Of a DNA stretch of 64,000 bases, positions 16,505 through 24,842 are shown in pieces. The notes beneath the pieces were generated by a model that searched no databases, was not told the DNA's origin, and was given only the letters and a program-made list of their open reading frames with translations. The stretch is from CAWDVK01 sp963805715. GTDB taxonomy: Bacteria > Actinomycetota > Actinomycetes > Streptosporangiales > Streptosporangiaceae. The position numbers and the translations under genes are program-made. How positions within the stretch are numbered: position 1 is the stretch's first letter; the number at the start of each line of letters is the position of its first letter. The stretch is taken from NCBI GenBank assembly GCA_963805715.1, contig CAWDVK010000008.1, positions 248,001-312,000 of the forward strand. Direction: 5' to 3'.

Positions 16505-16846
16505 TTACCTGGTCGCGTCGCTCCCGTCGATGAAGATCGAAGGATAGCTTCGTCCAAGGAATGAAATAGGTCCCGGCTTTCCGATCAATTCCTCGACGAT
16601 GAAGGTGTCGAGCAGACTTACAACTGGAGCGAGGACGGGACCAACAACGGGAACTGCACCAGCTCCGCCGTCGACCAGAAAACGCATGACCTTTCCAGTT
16701 CGCGTGTGCGTAATTGCGGCGAGGCGTTCTCTGACACTTGCAAAGCTTTCTTCGATCTCCTCGTCGGTCTGGGAGTCCACCTGGCGCAGCCACCTTCGAA
16801 GCTCCTGACATTCCAGTGAGTCCCGCAGCCTGAGAAGTTTATGCAT
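16505..16846 (-). CDS. hypothetical protein, possibly a C-terminal fragment
   Basis: 113 residues: a helical acidic region (TDEEIEESFASVRERLAAI), one hydrophobic segment (GAGAVPVVGPVLAPVVSLLD) and a short tail ending in SIFIDG. The hydrophobic-hairpin-plus-tail pattern looks like the C terminus of a larger protein. There is no good ribosome site before the ATG, so the gene may be truncated at its 5' end. Base composition is lower in GC than the flanking core genes. Confidence 0.45.
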   Translation of the reverse strand: MHKLLRLRDSLECQELRRWLRQVDSQTDEEIEESFASVRERLAAITHTRTGKVMRFLVDGGAGAVPVVGPVLAPVVSLLDTFIVEELIGKPGPISFLGRSYPSIFIDGSDATR

Positions 16847-17009
16847 GTCTATCTGCTGGCCGCGCGGCCCCGGCCTAGCTTTGAGATTCGCTGGGCGTCA
16901 GGTACCCCTGTAGAGACCGGGCCTCACTTGGTGCTTGTCATGGCGGCCGAGGCTCGAACTATGCCGTAAGCCGGGGCCGCGCGGCACCTGGCACCGCTAT
17001 GGTGGCGCT

Positions 17010-18154
17010 GTGTCGCTGTCGGTTCACTTGTGGGAATCATCCCCGCTTCTCACCCTGATCAGCACCGTAGCGGGTGTCCTGACCGTCCTCGCGGGCATAT
17101 GGGCAGCGTTGTACGCCAGCCGACCTCGGCGGGGGCTGGCATACTCCGCCAAGATGCGGCGCCCCACAGGAGATGAACGGGCGGAATGGGTAAACAACAT
17201 CGTGCCGAACGAAGAACAGCAACGTGCTGCCATCATCACCTTCGTGCTCCGCGGCACCGGGCGGCGCGATGTGCCACGTCCGCCTTTGATAACTCGACGC
17301 CAATCACCCTCAGCGTGACGGGCGCCGAAATCCGCGACGCGCGCCCGGTCAGCAACCGCAAAGGCGGTGGCCTAGCACCCGCGTTGCAAGTCCGCGATAA
17401 CAAGCTGGAGATCGGCCCCGGCCTGATCGGCCGAAACCAGGTCCTGACCTATACCTTGATTGCCGTCACCGAGAACCAATTGGTTCCTTCAGGTCAAGCA
17501 CCCATCACTTTGACTAACGCCCTGATCGACACCAAACTGCAGACCGATAAGCGGAATACCTTGATCGGCATAGGAGTGGTCGCTGTCGTGGCCGCGGTCT
17601 CCTTCGGGCTGTGGTACGGCTGGCTTCGCCATACCTCGATCCACTTTAAGCTGAATCCGGTGGCGGCGACCGTGCTCGCTATCATTCTCAGGGCGATCTA
17701 CCAGGGGCGCAAACGGCACGCTGACGAGCAGCCGGAAGACCAGCCGCAGCCGGAGAACCAGCCGCAGCCGGAAGACCAGCCGCAGCCGGAGAACCAGCCG
17801 CAGCCGGAGAACCAGCCGCAGCCGGAAGACCAGCCGCAGCCGGAGAACCAGCCGCAGCCGGAGAACCAGCCGCAGCCGGAGAACCAGCCGCAGCCGGAAG
17901 ACCCGCCGCAGCCGGAGAACCAGCCGCAGCCGGAGAACCAGCCGCAGCCGGAGAACCAGCCGCAACCGGAAGACCCGCCGCAACCGGAGAACCAGCCGCA
18001 ACCGGAAGACCCGCCGCAACCGGAGAACCAGCCGCAACCGGAAGACCCGCCGCAGCCGGAGAACCAGCCGCAACCGGAAGACCAGCCGCAGCCGGAGAAC
18101 CAGCCGCAGCCGGAAGACCAGCCGCAGCCGGAAGACCCGCCGGTCCAGCACTAA
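17010..18154 (+). pseudogene. membrane protein with Gln/Pro/Glu hexapeptide-repeat tail; frameshifted
   Basis: A GTG start gives a transmembrane helix (LLTLISTVAGVLTVLAGIWA), then a soluble beta-rich domain. A missing base at 17273/17274 shifts the frame after GRRDV; the next frame continues it (SAFDNSTPITLSVTGAEIRD). Two more hydrophobic helices follow (TLIGIGVVAVVAAVSFGLWY and LNPVAATVLAIILRAIYQ), and the protein ends in a tail of about 22 QPQPEN/QPQPED/PPQPEN units. Restoring one base gives about 381 residues. The tail looks like a rigid, acidic extended arm. Family not recognised. The frameshift may be real or a consensus error. Confidence 0.6.
17729..18142 (+). repeat. 18-bp coding minisatellite (QPQPEN/D units)
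   Basis: About 22 tandem copies of an 18-bp unit reading CAGCCGCAGCCGGAGAAC or close variants (GAAGAC; CCGCCG for CAGCCG). Variant types cluster: CCGCAACCG forms lie together at 17960-18080, which suggests recent local expansion. It keeps the reading frame throughout. Confidence 0.95.
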
Positions 18155-18933
18155 CGCGCACCCCAGGGTGCCCTCCTTAGGCCCTCCTTTGGGCCCTCCT
18201 TGGCTGCCACTTTTGTGCTGTGACAACTTTCTCTACGGCTTCAAGGGCACGCCCTCCGGGCGCACCAGCAGCCCGGCCTTCGGCCGGGACTCGGGACGCG
18301 GGGACGGGGCAGTCATCGCGGAAAACGTGATCGGGGCGTGCCATTGACCGCCAGGAGCTGGACGGGAGCACGGGGACTGGCCTGCTCCGGGGCGCGGCTG
18401 CCTGCCCGCTCCCTTCGACCGGAAGCCCTCCGGTCGCGGGCGCTGCCGCCCGGTTGGCCGTCCCCGCACCCGCAGGCAGGCGGCTAGTGCCCCAACGCTC
18501 CCGATGACCGCGCCTGCACGAGCGGGTCGAGCCGTCCTCCACGCGCCGGGTATCTTCTCGCCGCCGAAGATCACAGTCAAGGGCGCTCGCTGCGCTCGCG
18601 TCGCTGCCGCGATGGCGCTCCGCGCCACCCCTGAGTGTGATCTTCACCGGCAAGACCGCGGCACCTATCCGGAGGACGGGGTAACTCCGATGCCTGCGAT
18701 CGAGTGGTTCCTATTCGTGATTGGCCAGCTTCATAACATTTTCGTCTTGAAACCCATCAACCTTTAAGCCACTCCCGCGCTCATTCCAGCAGAGCGTGCG
18801 GGAGGATTCCTGTATGCATTCGCCGACTCCCGTTGAGTGGATTCACCCCAGAACCAAATATATACTCCTTTGCTGCCTACTGGCCTCAATCCCTCCGCGC
18901 GTCACCTAGTGGCCAACCGGAAGGGACACCGAG
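18155..18933. other. hairpin-rich non-coding stretch of element A
   Basis: No convincing gene. It holds several strong hairpins: CGCCC-TCC-GGGCG (18250-18262), CCCGGCC-TTC-GGCCGGG (18272-18288) and GACCGGA-5 nt-TCCGGTC (18417-18435). It also holds three copies of GCCCTCCTT (18170, 18181 and 18193). AT content rises after about 18700. Replication or transfer origins of AICEs are structured regions like this, but no nick-site sequence is recognisable. Confidence 0.4.
18772..18804. terminator. strong imperfect hairpin upstream of lipoprotein gene
   Basis: CTCCCGCGCTC (18772-18782) pairs with GAGCGTGCGGGAG (18792-18804), giving 11 paired bases with a bulged GT. It insulates the lipoprotein gene from the structured region upstream and could act as a terminator. 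Confidence 0.45.
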
Positions 18934-19326
18934 ATGAGCACAGTCAAACTGGCGGCTGGTGCGGCATTACTCGCGCTGGCGCTGGCCGCCTGCGGCAGCG
19001 GGAAGGCCGCGACAGCACCTCCGAGCACGCAGGCGGCAGCACTGACCACGGCTCAGGCACAGGCGATCTGCAATGACCTCAATACGTGGGCCAAGACAGC
19101 TGAGAACGAGGACGAGCCGCGCTTTAACTCGCAGCTGGAGTCTGACGAGACCGAGGCATCGGGTACCTCATTCGGCAGTGACCTGGTGCAGTTTGATGAC
19201 TCGCTGCAAGAGATCAACTCGGATGCCCTAGAGCCCGGCCCACCTGGCGATGAGCAGCCCGTGCAGCAGGTAGAGGCTGACTGCCAGTCGTACGGGGTGA
19301 CCTTCACTCCGATACCTGACCCGTGA
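18934..19326 (+). CDS. secreted lipoprotein, small
   Basis: 130 residues. It has a type II signal peptide with lipobox ALAACG (cysteine at about 20), a Thr/Ala/Pro linker and an acidic helical domain with CNDLNTWAKTAENEDEPRFN and a second cysteine in EADCQSYG. It should be anchored outside the membrane. GGAAGGG is well placed before the ATG. No family recognised; this small actinobacterial lipoprotein type is common on accessory DNA. Confidence 0.75.
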   Translation: MSTVKLAAGAALLALALAACGSGKAATAPPSTQAAALTTAQAQAICNDLNTWAKTAENEDEPRFNSQLESDETEASGTSFGSDLVQFDDSLQEINSDALEPGPPGDEQPVQQVEADCQSYGVTFTPIPDP

Positions 19327-19517
19327 ACCTAGACGCGCTCGCCGAAGCGGTTATCGGCGGCATCCTCAGCGGCGGCATCACCGGCACCGTCGCGTACCTG
19401 CCCGGCCAGGCGGTGCGCATAGCGAGGACCCCGGCGCTTCGGTACGCGAAGTCGCCTACTTCCGGCACTGCGAGCGTCAGCAGGAGGGATTGGTACCACC
19501 CTGCGACTCGCAGTTAG
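19323..19517 (+). CDS. possible small protein coupled to lipoprotein gene
   Basis: 64 residues from a GTG that overlaps the lipoprotein stop (GTGA). The start MNLDALAEAVIGGILSGGIT is plausible as an amphipathic or membrane segment. The end overlaps the 3' end of the opposing gene at 19477. The four-base overlap is the main support; coding status is uncertain. Confidence 0.3.
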   Translation: MNLDALAEAVIGGILSGGITGTVAYLPGQAVRIARTPALRYAKSPTSGTASVSRRDWYHPATRS

Positions 19518-19770
19518 ACGACACGCTAGCGCCGTTGTTGGCGTTGTTGATCGCAGTGTTCAGGTGCGCAAGCTGAACACCCATGATGATTCCGATGATC
19601 AGGCTCGCCAGAGCGAAGAGACCGACGATCCACGCAATGAAGGTGACCGCGTTGCGGGTTTCGCGTAGGTACTTAGTCGTCTGATCCTCGCTGGCTCGCG
19701 CGTGCGCCGCTGGTGCCGGTTGCGTAGACGGCAGCGCAGTTGGCTCGGGAGCAGCTGTTGCGTCGGTCAT
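19477..19770 (-). CDS. single-pass membrane protein
   Basis: 97 residues: a Pro/Ala/Thr-rich cytosolic N terminus, one transmembrane helix (FIAWIVGLFALASLIIGIIM) and a short extracytosolic tail with two cysteines (NCESQGGTNPSC). AGGAGGA is well placed before the ATG at 19770. Small proteins of this shape occur widely in actinobacteria without known function. Confidence 0.65.
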   Translation of the reverse strand: MTDATAAPEPTALPSTQPAPAAHARASEDQTTKYLRETRNAVTFIAWIVGLFALASLIIGIIMGVQLAHLNTAINNANNGASVSSNCESQGGTNPSC

Positions 19771-20914
19771 GCTGGCTTCCTCCTGGGTTGCTCTGTTCCG
19801 GGAGAGTGCGCATGTTGGCGGAGCCGCTGGTGAAGGCAGGCCCTTGAGTGACGGTGCCCGGGCGTGATCGCGATCCAAAAGGGATCGGTTCCCACCGGGA
19901 TCGGCGGTCCGGCGGTATTGGTGGCCGTCGTGATCGGCGTGACCGTGCCCGAGATCTGGTTGGTGATGTAGGCGGTCTTGCCATCCGGCGTGATCGCGAT
20001 GACACCGGCGCCTGCCGGGATCGGCGGTCCGGCGGTGTTGGTGGCCGTCGCGATCGGGATCACTGTTTCCGAGCCGCCGCCTTTGGCGACGTAGGCGGTC
20101 TTGCCATCCGGGGTGATCGCAATGTAAAAGGGATCCAATCCCAGCGGGATCGGCGGGTCGGCGGTATTCGTGGCGGTCGCGATCGGGGTCACGGTGCCCG
20201 AGTTGATGCTGGCGACGTAGGCGGTCTTGCCGTCCGGGGTGATCGCAAGGTAACCTGGGCCACTTCCCACCGGGATTGACGGGCCGGCGGTGCTGGTGGC
20301 CGTCGCGATCGGGGTCACGGTGACCCGAGGTATCGCGAGTTGGTCAGTTGGTGACGTAGGCGGTCGTCTGCCATCCGGGCGGTGATCGCGATGCGACGCA
20401 TCGGGGTAACTCCCACCGGGATCGGCGGGCCAGCGGTGTTGGTGGCGGTCGCGATCGGGGTCACCGTGCCCGAGTCGCCGTTGACGACGTAGGCGGTCCT
20501 GCCATCCGGGGTGATCGCGATCGCATCGGGGTAACTTCCCACCGGGATCGGCGGGCCAGCGGTGTTGGTGGCGGTCGCGATCGGGGTCACCGTGCCCGAG
20601 CCGCGGTTGGCGACGTAGGCGGTCTTGCCATCCGGCGTGATCGCGATGACACCGGGGTCACTTCCCACCGGGATCGGCGGGCCAGCAGTATTCGTGGCGG
20701 TCGCGATCGGGGTCACCGTGCCCGAGCCGCCGTTGACGACGTAGGCAGTGCCCTTGCTCAGCGCCCTACCCGAGAAGGAGCCGACCGAAGACGTATGTGC
20801 CACAGCCTGCGCGGGTATCACCGAGCCCAGCCCAGCTGCCAGCGAGATCAGCGCCACAGGCACGACCCGAAATCGGAGCACCACCCGTCGAGCCGTATTT
20901 ATCCCAGCAGACAT
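19767..20914 (-). pseudogene. secreted YVTN-type beta-propeller repeat protein, broken
   Basis: The N terminus has a signal peptide (VVPVALISLAAGLGSVIPAQ). Then come tandem blades of about 43 residues built around TPDGKTAYVAN, SGTVTPIATATNTAGPPIPV and a variable IAI strand; about eight are recognisable. Around 20330-20400 one blade carries several small insertions that change the frame (IAITARMADDRL instead of IAITPDGKTAYV). The reading resumes in the next frame to about 19860, where another blade breaks off. The blades are very similar at DNA level, so recombination between repeats is a likely cause. Intact relatives are secreted or wall-associated proteins of unknown ligand. Confidence 0.8.
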
Positions 20915-21285
20915 CGCCTACCGTCCCCTCAGCGCAGCGGCCAGTAACGACGCTACTACTTTCAGTAATGACTCGTTACACATTGTGAGTAACAATCGCC
21001 ATCGCCATCAGTGGACGCCAGCGGACACTGATGGACGATCGTGCCCAGGTCAGGCATGCTGCGGCGCTGGCAGCCCGCACCGGTACCTGGCTTCGGGACG
21101 AAGGGGCCAACCATGCCACGTGCGTGCCAGAACGAGCAGTGTTGATGGGTCGAGGGCGGTCACTCATGGGCATGCGGACCTGGGCTTGACCTGCGACCCA
21201 GCAGGTCAGAAGCGAACACGAACAAACCTGATAAGGAAGAGGTCAATTGCGCCGCACGCCAGACGGGGAGGTCTCATCCATCGGG
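20915..21285. other. 371-bp intergenic stretch, no gene seen
   Basis: It holds the upstream region of the beta-propeller gene (AGGGGACGG-type ribosome site near 20920-20930) and an AT-richer patch at 20945-20995 with repeated GTAACAA/GTTAC-like motifs. I see no convincing reading frame, RNA or repeat. Confidence 0.5.
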
Positions 21286-21816
21286 TCACGACAACTCGTG
21301 CCAAGCTTTCGTCGCAGGAACAACAGCCGCCCAGATTTGCGCCAATTCGAGGCTAGTGACATGTGCCTGCCACGCTAGCCACTCCAAACGCTCACCGGAA
21401 TAAGTGGTCTTCACAGTCCGGCCGCGCTTGACCGTAGTGACCTCGACCCCCCTGCCAGAAACCTCGATCGGGTGCGCTAGCCCATGCGCGAGCTGATGCC
21501 GCAGTTCGAAAAAGCTACGCAGAACCGGAATGACATAGGGCCACCGGTCACGCAGCCCTTCACGTTCCAGCAGGTCAGCCAACATATCCAGGCGGACTGG
21601 TATTGGGAGGCGCCACAGCACCTCCGATTTCAGCACCTGCGCCGACTGAAGGCCCGAGGCGATGCTCGCCGCAAGCACCTCATCGATGTCGAACTCAAGG
21701 ACAGTCGCCTGCTCCAGCACATAAGCGCGAATCTGGTGATGTGTGGCATCTCGCGCCCGATCACCGAGCAGCAGGTCTACGAATCCCTCCAGACGTGTCC
21801 GCGGCTGCCTCGTCAC
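21286..21816 (-). CDS. HEPN-like hypothetical protein
   Basis: A 176-residue all-helical cytosolic protein. Near its middle, SFFELRHQLAHGLAH contains R106-x4-H111, the RNase signature of HEPN domains, placed at the start of a helix as in MAE_28990/Apea-type HEPNs. The following EVTTVKRGRTVKTTYSG hairpin is also seen in such proteins. Many HEPN proteins act as RNase toxins or in anti-phage defence. No antitoxin gene is adjacent, so this is a domain-level call only. Codon usage is less GC-biased than the core genes. Confidence 0.55.
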   Translation of the reverse strand: MTRQPRTRLEGFVDLLLGDRARDATHHQIRAYVLEQATVLEFDIDEVLAASIASGLQSAQVLKSEVLWRLPIPVRLDMLADLLEREGLRDRWPYVIPVLRSFFELRHQLAHGLAHPIEVSGRGVEVTTVKRGRTVKTTYSGERLEWLAWQAHVTSLELAQIWAAVVPATKAWHELS

Positions 21817-21986
21817 GATCGGACCCTACAGCGCTCGACAAACCGTCGCGATGGCGATCGCAACCGTAGACGTGCCCGCTACGTGCCCGATCGGACGGGC
21901 CACCTGGGTATCTCACGGACACTCACGGACAAGGGCAAGCTGCGGCCGAGCTGCGGCGATACTGGTCAGATCGCGTCTCGCACTCA

Positions 21987-22004
21987 TTCCCAAGCTGATA
22001 GTGC
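21987..22004 (+). repeat. partial att core (18 bp)
   Basis: TTCCCAAGCTGATAGTGC is identical to the first 18 bp of the tRNA-Gly att core and then diverges. It is preceded by GGTCAG (as at other att sites) and, about 104 bp upstream, by two GTGCCC motifs exactly 11 bp apart (21872, 21883), a degenerate version of the arm pair. Probably the remains of a former element boundary. Confidence 0.55.
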
Positions 22005-22027
22005 CAAGCGGGCGCTCCGATTCACCA

Positions 22028-22501
22028 CTACGACGATGTAGCTTCCGGCTTAGGCTCATTTCGGGCCGGAAGACGCTGCAGAAAAGGTTCAGTGAATACT
22101 TCGTCTGAATGTTCTACACCAAGCTCTCGTCGCACAGCTATGTACAGGTCACGCAGGCGGTCGTTTAGCTCCAGGAGTGGACCGCGCTCCATCTCATCGG
22201 CTCTTGGTCCGCGCCCCTGAACCTGGAGCCATAGGCCCAAGGCATAACGCAGAGCGTAGCGAGCCGCCTCCTGTGCGGCCATGGATGTGGCTACAAGTCT
22301 CAGCCGCTCACAGCAGACTGTTGCTTCCTCGTGAGACGCGCGCATCCGGTCTAGTGAGCTCCGCGTCGGCACGGGGACCCGGCGCCTGCGAGGAGGACGG
22401 GGGGAGACCAGCACGACTAATAAGGGCAGGCGCCGCCATGCCGCATGTCCAGTCCTCCAGCTGGGATGACCCTGGGGGGGTGGCGCGTCTGCCCGGCACA
22501 C
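22028..22501 (-). CDS. hypothetical protein, N terminus uncertain
   Basis: The convincing part is residues 50-157 (MRASHEEATVCCERLRLVAT, EAARYALRYALGLWLQ, LRDLYIAVRRELGVEH), a soluble helical protein. The first 50 residues are Pro/Arg rich and look non-native, so the true start may be the ATG at 22345 or the gene may be 5'-truncated. It ends beside the partial att core. No family recognised. Confidence 0.4.
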   Translation of the reverse strand: MCRADAPPPQGHPSWRTGHAAWRRLPLLVVLVSPRPPRRRRVPVPTRSSLDRMRASHEEATVCCERLRLVATSMAAQEAARYALRYALGLWLQVQGRGPRADEMERGPLLELNDRLRDLYIAVRRELGVEHSDEVFTEPFLQRLPARNEPKPEATSS

Positions 22502-22592
22502 CTGCTTAGATCAGCCCAGTGAGCCAGAACATCGGCGTCGCCTACGGCGGTCTATGGCAGCGGTGTTTGTGTCGGGAGATCAGGAGTCTGGG

Positions 22593-24191
22593 ATGGCGGG
22601 TCCGAGCAGGGATAACGCGCTTGATCATGTGGTCGTGGTGCTGTTCGAGAACCGGTCACTGGATAACGTGCTGGGGCGTTTGTACGGGCCGGGGGACGGC
22701 AAGACGTTCGAGGGCGTGATCGGCAAGGACCTGAGCAATCCGATCCCGGAGTGGGCCGAGCACGGCGCGGACCGCAAGGTGGTGCCGTACACGGTGGCCA
22801 CCGACATGGACAGCCCCAATCCCGACTCCGGGGAGGAGTACCCGCACACCAACACCCAGCTATTCAACATCCAGGACGAGCAGAACCGGTTCAAGCTCGG
22901 CGAGGAGATCTCAGCGCCCTACAACGCCCCGGCGCCTGGCCAGGTGCCGACGATGGACGGCTACGTCACCGACTACATCAGCTGTTTCACCGCCGAGATG
23001 GGCCGCCAGCCCACCTACGAGGAGTACTCGCAGATCATGACCGGGTTCACCCCGGAACAGATTCCCGTGCTGAGCGGGCTGGCGCGCGGGTTCGGGGTGT
23101 TCGATCACTGGTTCTGCGAGGTGCCGTCGCAGACGCTGCCCAACCGGTCGTTCTGGACCGCGGCAACGTCGTCGGGATTCTCCGTGAACGCGCCGGTCAA
23201 GAACTTTGTAGGGCAGAACACTGCGGAGACGATCTTCAACCGGCTCGACGATCACGGCAAGACCTGGAAGGTGTACATCGCCGAGCCGATGCGGCTCTCG
23301 GGCACCGGCCTGATCCACTTCTCGCGGCTGCGCGACCGTTTCGCGACGCACGTCGTGCCGTTCGCCCAGTTCGAGGCCGATGCCGCCAGCGGGGACCTGC
23401 CCGACTTCTCGTTCATCGAGCCGAACCTGGCGCTGGGGCACAACGACTACCACCCGGCGTGCGGGCGGGCCATGGGGCACGGCATGGCGGTCCAAAGTAT
23501 TGACCCGCCGTCGTCGATTCTGGGCGGTGAGGCGTTCCTGTCACGGCTCTACAACGCCTACAAGGGGATGCAGTCCCCGGCGGGGTCCAACGTCTGGAAC
23601 ACGGCCCTGCTGATCGGCTGGGACGAACCAGGAGGCACCTACGACCACGTTCCGCCCCCCTCGGTGCCATCACCGGACCCATCCGCTCCGGCTGGCCAGG
23701 ACGGCTTTACGTTCGACCGCTCCGGCTACCGGGTCCCGGCCATCATCGTGTCGCCGTGGGTGGCCGAAGGCGAGGTGTTCAATCAGGAGCACCGGCACAC
23801 CTCCCTGATCGCCACGCTGCGGGAGCAGTGGGGTCTGGGAGACCCGTTCAGCGCACGCGACGCTGCCGCCCGGACGTTCTCCCACGTCTTCACCCTCGAC
23901 ACCCCGCGAGACCCGGCCACCTGGCCCACCCCGCAGCACCGGCCGGTGCCTGCGTTCATGGAGGATCCGGCAGCCCTGGGCACGAGCCTGTCCACGCTAG
24001 GCAAAACCCTGGCCCAGGGGATACGGGAGTACGCGGCTCAAAACAACATCGAGATCGAGGGCCTGCCCAAGGACCCCAAGGATGACGTGCCCCCCGAGCA
24101 GTTGCTGACTGTGCTGCGGAACTTCCTGGCCACCATCTTCCCCCTGCTGGCTCCGTCCGCTCCGAGTCCGGGCACCCCAGGCACCGCCTGA
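22593..24191 (+). CDS. phospholipase C / phosphoesterase family protein (no signal peptide)
   Basis: A 532-residue phosphoesterase of the non-haemolytic phospholipase C / acid phosphatase (alkaline-phosphatase-fold) family. Visible motifs: HVVVVLFENRSLDNVLG at the N terminus (metal-binding E and N), PNRSFWTAATSSG, DFSFIEPN, WDEPGGTYDHVPPPS and RVPAIIVSPW. The ATG at 22593 is fixed by AGGAG with a 6-base spacer. Most relatives carry a Tat signal, but this one starts directly at the catalytic domain and has a hydrophobic Pro/Ser-rich C terminus (FLATIFPLLAPSAPSPG). It is the last cargo gene before the att copy at 24504. Confidence 0.88.
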   Translation: MAGPSRDNALDHVVVVLFENRSLDNVLGRLYGPGDGKTFEGVIGKDLSNPIPEWAEHGADRKVVPYTVATDMDSPNPDSGEEYPHTNTQLFNIQDEQNRFKLGEEISAPYNAPAPGQVPTMDGYVTDYISCFTAEMGRQPTYEEYSQIMTGFTPEQIPVLSGLARGFGVFDHWFCEVPSQTLPNRSFWTAATSSGFSVNAPVKNFVGQNTAETIFNRLDDHGKTWKVYIAEPMRLSGTGLIHFSRLRDRFATHVVPFAQFEADAASGDLPDFSFIEPNLALGHNDYHPACGRAMGHGMAVQSIDPPSSILGGEAFLSRLYNAYKGMQSPAGSNVWNTALLIGWDEPGGTYDHVPPPSVPSPDPSAPAGQDGFTFDRSGYRVPAIIVSPWVAEGEVFNQEHRHTSLIATLREQWGLGDPFSARDAAARTFSHVFTLDTPRDPATWPTPQHRPVPAFMEDPAALGTSLSTLGKTLAQGIREYAAQNNIEIEGLPKDPKDDVPPEQLLTVLRNFLATIFPLLAPSAPSPGTPGTA

Positions 24192-24398
24192 TTCCGGCTG
24201 CGCTGCAGAAGAGCGCACACCGGCCTCGCAGGGAGATCTCGTGCACTCCACGTGCAACACGTCGGCCGGATGCGAGCTGCTCATGAGCACCGAGGAAGGA
24301 CTTCCAGCACGATCTGTGATCGGCCCTCGTCATCCGCTCTACATACGTTGCGCGTAGGCGGCGCCACCGCGTGCCGGACGCCGCGCGTTCGGCCGCGC

Positions 24399-24418
24399 GG
24401 GCCATCAGCGGGCCATTA
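24399..24418. repeat. right-arm integrase sites of element A
   Basis: GGGCCATCA (24399-24407) and GGGCCATTA (24410-24418), spaced 11 bp start to start, 94 bp before the att core at 24504. A CAGGTCAG inner motif follows at about 24470. The 312 bases from 24192 to 24503 contain no gene; this attachment architecture is what they hold. Confidence 0.7.
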
Positions 24419-24503
24419 AGTACAGTCTCCGGGGGGCTGCTGCGGTCACGGGCGGTAAATCGGATGCCCAGGTCAGAGCTAGTAGAAGCCTGAATCTGTA
24501 GGA

Positions 24504-24546
24504 TTCCCAAGCTGATAGTGCGAGTTCGATTCTCGTCACCCGCTCC
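24504..24546 (+). repeat. att core copy 2 (junction A/B)
   Basis: A perfect 43-bp copy of the tRNA-Gly 3' end, here followed by A (CCA). On its right, GGGCCATTA at 24622-24630 is 76 bp from the core, the same place as the left-arm sites after the other cores. Confidence 0.93.
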
Positions 24547-24842
24547 AGAGGTTCCGGCCCAGGTCAGGGCCGGGGTGCTGAGCCTGCATCTTGATCAGTC
24601 TCACACCGTCTTTGATCTTGCGGGCCATTAAAGGAGTTGTGTTCTCTGGCCCGCTACGTGATCGAATAATTCCGGCCGCCCGAGATGATCAAGCGGTCCC
24701 CGCCTGCCCGGCTGTTCCGCGAGCGGCGTTGGCATCGAAGCCGAAGTGTCGCAGGACTCGGCCCTCGCCTGGGGCCAGGCTGGCCGGGCGGGGCCCGGGA
24801 AGGCTTCGACGGCTGGAGATGAGATAGTCATCTGCGCGTGCG

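Larger units (their letters stand above)
8247..24546. mobile_element. Element A: AICE-type integrative element in tRNA-Gly
   Basis: Bounded by the tRNA 3' end (8247-8289) and a perfect 43-bp repeat of it (24504-24546). The first 6.5 kb has the canonical order of pSAM2/SLP1-like AICEs: int, xis, rep, FtsK/TraB-type translocase with membrane partner, small zinc-ribbon genes, and a divergently transcribed GntR regulator. The genes from xis to int are joined by one- to four-base stop/start overlaps. The remaining 9 kb is cargo: an XRE-deformylase fusion, a repeat-tailed membrane protein, a lipoprotein, a beta-propeller pseudogene, a HEPN-like protein and a phosphoesterase. A partial core at 21987 suggests the element is itself composite. 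Broken genes are all in cargo, so the core may still be functional. Confidence 0.85.

Noticed and set aside
17729..18142. Possible CRISPR array
   Set aside because: The units are contiguous 18-bp coding repeats without spacers and keep the QPQPEN reading frame; no cas genes are nearby.
18170..18201. Three GCCCTCCTT repeats as stacked ribosome-binding sites on the minus strand (AAGGAGGGC)
   Set aside because: No start codon leading to a plausible gene lies downstream of them on that strand.
17489..18226. Minus-strand frame of Leu/Arg repeats (245 codons) across the minisatellite
   Set aside because: Antisense translation of the QPQPEN repeat; no start signal or domain.
19860..20760. Regularly spaced repeats of about 129 bp that could look like an array
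   Set aside because: They are translated beta-propeller blades, and the variable parts are protein strands rather than spacers.
24504..24546. Second tRNA-Gly gene (likewise 35184 and 36111)
   Set aside because: Only the 3' half from the anticodon loop is present; acceptor 5' strand and D-arm are missing, so these are att cores.
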